Made by a program: the position numbers and the translations under genes
Shown here: one piece after another, positions 23,531-25,484 of the stretch
Layout: each line of letters starts with the position of its first letter
How positions within the stretch are numbered: the stretch's first letter is position 1
Source of the DNA: JAAUTS01 sp034440395
GTDB lineage: Bacteria; Verrucomicrobiota; Verrucomicrobiia; Methylacidiphilales; JAAUTS01
DNA: 25,484 nt
Reading direction: 5' to 3'
Assembly (NCBI GenBank): GCA_034440395.1
Contig: JAWXBW010000046.1
Location: forward strand, 1-25,484
Notes under the pieces: generated by a model
Told to the model about the DNA's origin: nothing
The model's input: the letters and a program-made list of their open reading frames with translations, nothing else
The model's database searches: none

Positions 23531-25484
23531 ATGAGCGACCTAGATTTTTCAAACTTCTTTGCTAAAGCCTTCTCAGATAGACGGGAGCCTTACGACTATC
23601 AATGCCGTCTAGCCGAGTTGCCCTGCGAAAGCCGCTTGATCAATATCCCCACTGGTTTGGGGAAAACCGCTGCGGTCGTGCTTGCCTGGCTTTACAATCG
23701 TGTTTATCTAAAATCCGAAAAGTGGCCCCGCCGCATCGTCTATTGCCTGCCCATGCGAACGCTGGTGGAGCAGACGGAAATGGAGGTCCGAACATGGCTT
23801 GGCGATTCGTTGTGGGATGAAACTTCTGAGAACCGAAAAGGCAAAGTCGGCGTCCACATTCTCATGGGCGGCGAGGACAGCGGCGAGTGGGATATTTACC
23901 CCGAAGAAAATGCCATCCTCATCGGCACCCAAGACATGCTCCTCTCCCGCGCTCTCAACCGCGGTTACGGCGTGTCCCGCTACCGCTGGCCCATGCACTT
24001 CGGACTGCTGAATAACGATGCGTTGTGGGTGATGGACGAGACGCAGCTCATGGGCGTGGGTGTGGAAACTAGTGCTCAACTCGATGGTTTCCGCAGCCGC
24101 GAAGCATGGCGGCTGCATGGCTCTTGTCCGACTTGGTGGATGAGTGCCACGTTGGAGCAGGCGCGCCTTGCGACCGTGGATCATCCCGTACCCAGCGACG
24201 GCTGGTCTTGCTTGACGCTCAGCGATACGGAACGCACTTCCGGCCGAGCTCACGATCTCTACGAGGCAAAAAAGGCAGTTCAGCCGTGCCCAGTCACGCT
24301 CACGCCTGCCAACAAAGCGAGCTATGCCAAAGACCTCGCTGCCCTCATCAAACTCAGTCATCAGACTGGCACGCTCACACTTGTCGTAGTGAATCGTGTT
24401 ATCCGCGCTCGCGAAATCTACGAAGCACTCACAAGTGGAAAAAATCCTGCTGTCGAAGCCTCCCACGCCGCGCTCATCCATTCGCGCTTTCGTCCAATGG
24501 ATCGCAAGCGGCACACAGAGCTTCTTTTTGGCGAAGGCGACCGCATCGTCATCGCCACGCAAGCCGTCGAAGCGGGCGTGGATGTCTCGGCTTGCCTGCT
24601 CATCACGGAATTGGCCCCGTGGTCGTCGCTCGTGCAGCGCATTGGACGCTGCAATCGCCAAGCGAAGCTCTCAGATGCGCAAGTCCTCTGGGTGGATATT
24701 CAGCCAAAGGACGACAAAGACGAACTTCTGCTGCCCTATGCAAAGAGCGAGTTAGATCACGCGCGCGCGGCCATCGCCAAAGTCTCCGACGCCAGCCCGC
24801 GCATCCTAGGCGGGATAGTGGTCGCCGAAACGCCAGTCATTCGCCCCGTTATTCGGCGGCGCGACGTGGTGGATCTTTTCGACACGACACCCGATCTCTG
24901 CGGACAGGACCTCGATGTCTCCCGCTACATCCGCGACGGCGAGGACAGCGACGTGCAGTTCTTCTGGCGAAACATCGCGGGCGACCAGCCTGCAAACGAA
25001 GAAAAACCCCCGCAGCGGACGGAACTCTGCCGGGTCTCCATCGGCGAAGCAGCGAAGTTTTTGAAGAAGGCCGACGCTTGGTGTTGGAACCCGCTGGAGC
25101 GCAAGTGGGAGACCGTAAAGAGGCCGCGACCAGGTGCCGTGTATCTTTTGGCGGTCACCTCTGGCGGCTACCACGACGACCTCGGTTGGACTGGCGACGC
25201 CAAGCATAAGCCCACGCCGCATCTGGCCCTCAGTGGTGAACCCGAAAGCAACGACGCAAATCGGAACACATTCATCGGCTCATGGCAGACCATCGCCGGG
25301 CACACGCAGCTTGTTGTCGAAACCACCGACCGAATCGCCACAGACCTTGCCCTTTCCACTGACGCTGTCGCCATGCTCCACACCGCCGCTCTCTGGCACG
25401 ATGTCGGCAAAGCCCACGAATGCTTCCAAGCGATGCTCCGCAGCGAAGACCCCACTCAACTCTGGGCCAAATCCGAAAACAAAG
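23531..25484 (+). CDS. cas3: CRISPR-associated Cas3 helicase with C-terminal HD domain, partial
   Basis: Open from ATG 23531 to the window end without a stop: 651 complete codons. Superfamily 2 helicase motifs in order: IPTGLGKT with Lys45, CLPMRTLVEQT, MDETQLMGVG at about 168-177 (DExH-like box DETQ), WMSATLE, VIATQAVEAGVDVS, and QRIGRCNRQ from 369. The helicase comes first; the HD nuclease follows at the C-terminus, with His591 (AGHTQLV) and His623-Asp624 (WHDVGKAHECF). This helicase-then-HD order and the DETQLMG box fit the GSU0051-type Cas3 of subtype I-G (formerly I-U); most other type I Cas3 proteins have HD first. The protein unwinds and degrades target DNA recruited by Cascade. The remaining cas genes and array must lie to the right. 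Codon use is far richer in GC than the genes to the left, a sign of transfer. Confidence 0.9.
   Translation, partial: MSDLDFSNFFAKAFSDRREPYDYQCRLAELPCESRLINIPTGLGKTAAVVLAWLYNRVYLKSEKWPRRIVYCLPMRTLVEQTEMEVRTWLGDSLWDETSENRKGKVGVHILMGGEDSGEWDIYPEENAILIGTQDMLLSRALNRGYGVSRYRWPMHFGLLNNDALWVMDETQLMGVGVETSAQLDGFRSREAWRLHGSCPTWWMSATLEQARLATVDHPVPSDGWSCLTLSDTERTSGRAHDLYEAKKAVQPCPVTLTPANKASYAKDLAALIKLSHQTGTLTLVVVNRVIRAREIYEALTSGKNPAVEASHAALIHSRFRPMDRKRHTELLFGEGDRIVIATQAVEAGVDVSACLLITELAPWSSLVQRIGRCNRQAKLSDAQVLWVDIQPKDDKDELLLPYAKSELDHARAAIAKVSDASPRILGGIVVAETPVIRPVIRRRDVVDLFDTTPDLCGQDLDVSRYIRDGEDSDVQFFWRNIAGDQPANEEKPPQRTELCRVSIGEAAKFLKKADAWCWNPLERKWETVKRPRPGAVYLLAVTSGGYHDDLGWTGDAKHKPTPHLALSGEPESNDANRNTFIGSWQTIAGHTQLVVETTDRIATDLALSTDAVAMLHTAALWHDVGKAHECFQAMLRSEDPTQLWAKSENK

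Noticed and set aside
23708..24661. 317-codon minus-strand open frame opposite cas3.
   Set aside because: Shadow of Cas3; the real frame carries all helicase motifs, this one carries none.
24106..25209. Long open frame on the plus strand, rich in Arg, Ser and His, out of frame with cas3.
   Set aside because: It lies wholly inside the Cas3 frame, has no recognisable domain, and its composition is typical of an off-frame reading of GC-rich coding sequence.
1..25484. tRNA, rRNA, insertion sequence ends or riboswitches.
   Set aside because: Reading both strands I saw no tRNA T-loop with matching stems, no transposase motif, and no riboswitch I could support.

Overview
The window (moderate GC, roughly 45-48% by eye up to about position 23,030, clearly richer after it) looks like the chromosome of a Gram-negative bacterium. 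The PIN-PhoH ATPase, ABC-F protein, AGCS symporter, CxxCxxCC/FliB-like protein, SbtA/SbtB pair, DUF4388 regulator and PVC-like accessory modules suggest Verrucomicrobiota or a relative. That assignment is an inference from gene content; no rRNA or tRNA gene is present to test it. Many genes lack a clear Shine-Dalgarno sequence and several start with GTG.

Layout. 1-736: a BrnT toxin / small antitoxin pair on the minus strand, with the toxin lacking a normal start codon. 737-2017: SbtA-type bicarbonate transporter and its PII-like partner SbtB. 2049-3956: divergent lipoate-ligase-family gene and a membrane-anchored metallophosphoesterase. About 4143-9911: a six-gene plus-strand operon for a chemosensory-like phosphorelay. 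It comprises a transmembrane receptor fused to a CheA-like kinase, a CheY-like regulator, a CheX-like phosphatase, a DUF4388 (PATAN) regulator whose phosphoacceptor Asp is Glu, a second CheX-like protein whose catalytic Asn is Ser, and a small unknown protein. 9930-11177: FliB/YkgJ-like Cys-cluster protein, convergent with that operon. 11410-13629: an orphan sensor kinase with a periplasmic solute-binding domain, followed by a DUF456 membrane protein. 13638-19177: a minus-strand housekeeping block (pgi, AGCS symporter, PIN-PhoH, YgjP-like metallopeptidase). 19334-21280: ABC-F ATPase. 21277-22927: decayed nucleotidyltransferase pair downstream of an unknown membrane protein. 23031-25484: GC-rich accessory segment with a truncated RhuM remnant and the first 651 codons of a CRISPR Cas3 with a C-terminal HD domain (I-G/I-U-like), open at the window edge.

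The most distinctive unit is the 4.1-9.9 kb signalling operon. A receptor and CheA core share one polypeptide, with no CheW-binding P5 domain and no CheW, CheR or CheB nearby. One normal output set (CheY plus active CheX) is paired with an altered set (D-to-E regulator plus N-to-S CheX). This suggests one phosphorylation-driven branch and one phosphorylation-independent branch. The output is unknown; DUF4388 regulators in other bacteria act on type IV pili.

Several accessory modules are damaged or unusual (BrnT start, nucleotidyltransferase pair, RhuM fragment), so the flanks of this window look like sites of repeated gain and decay.
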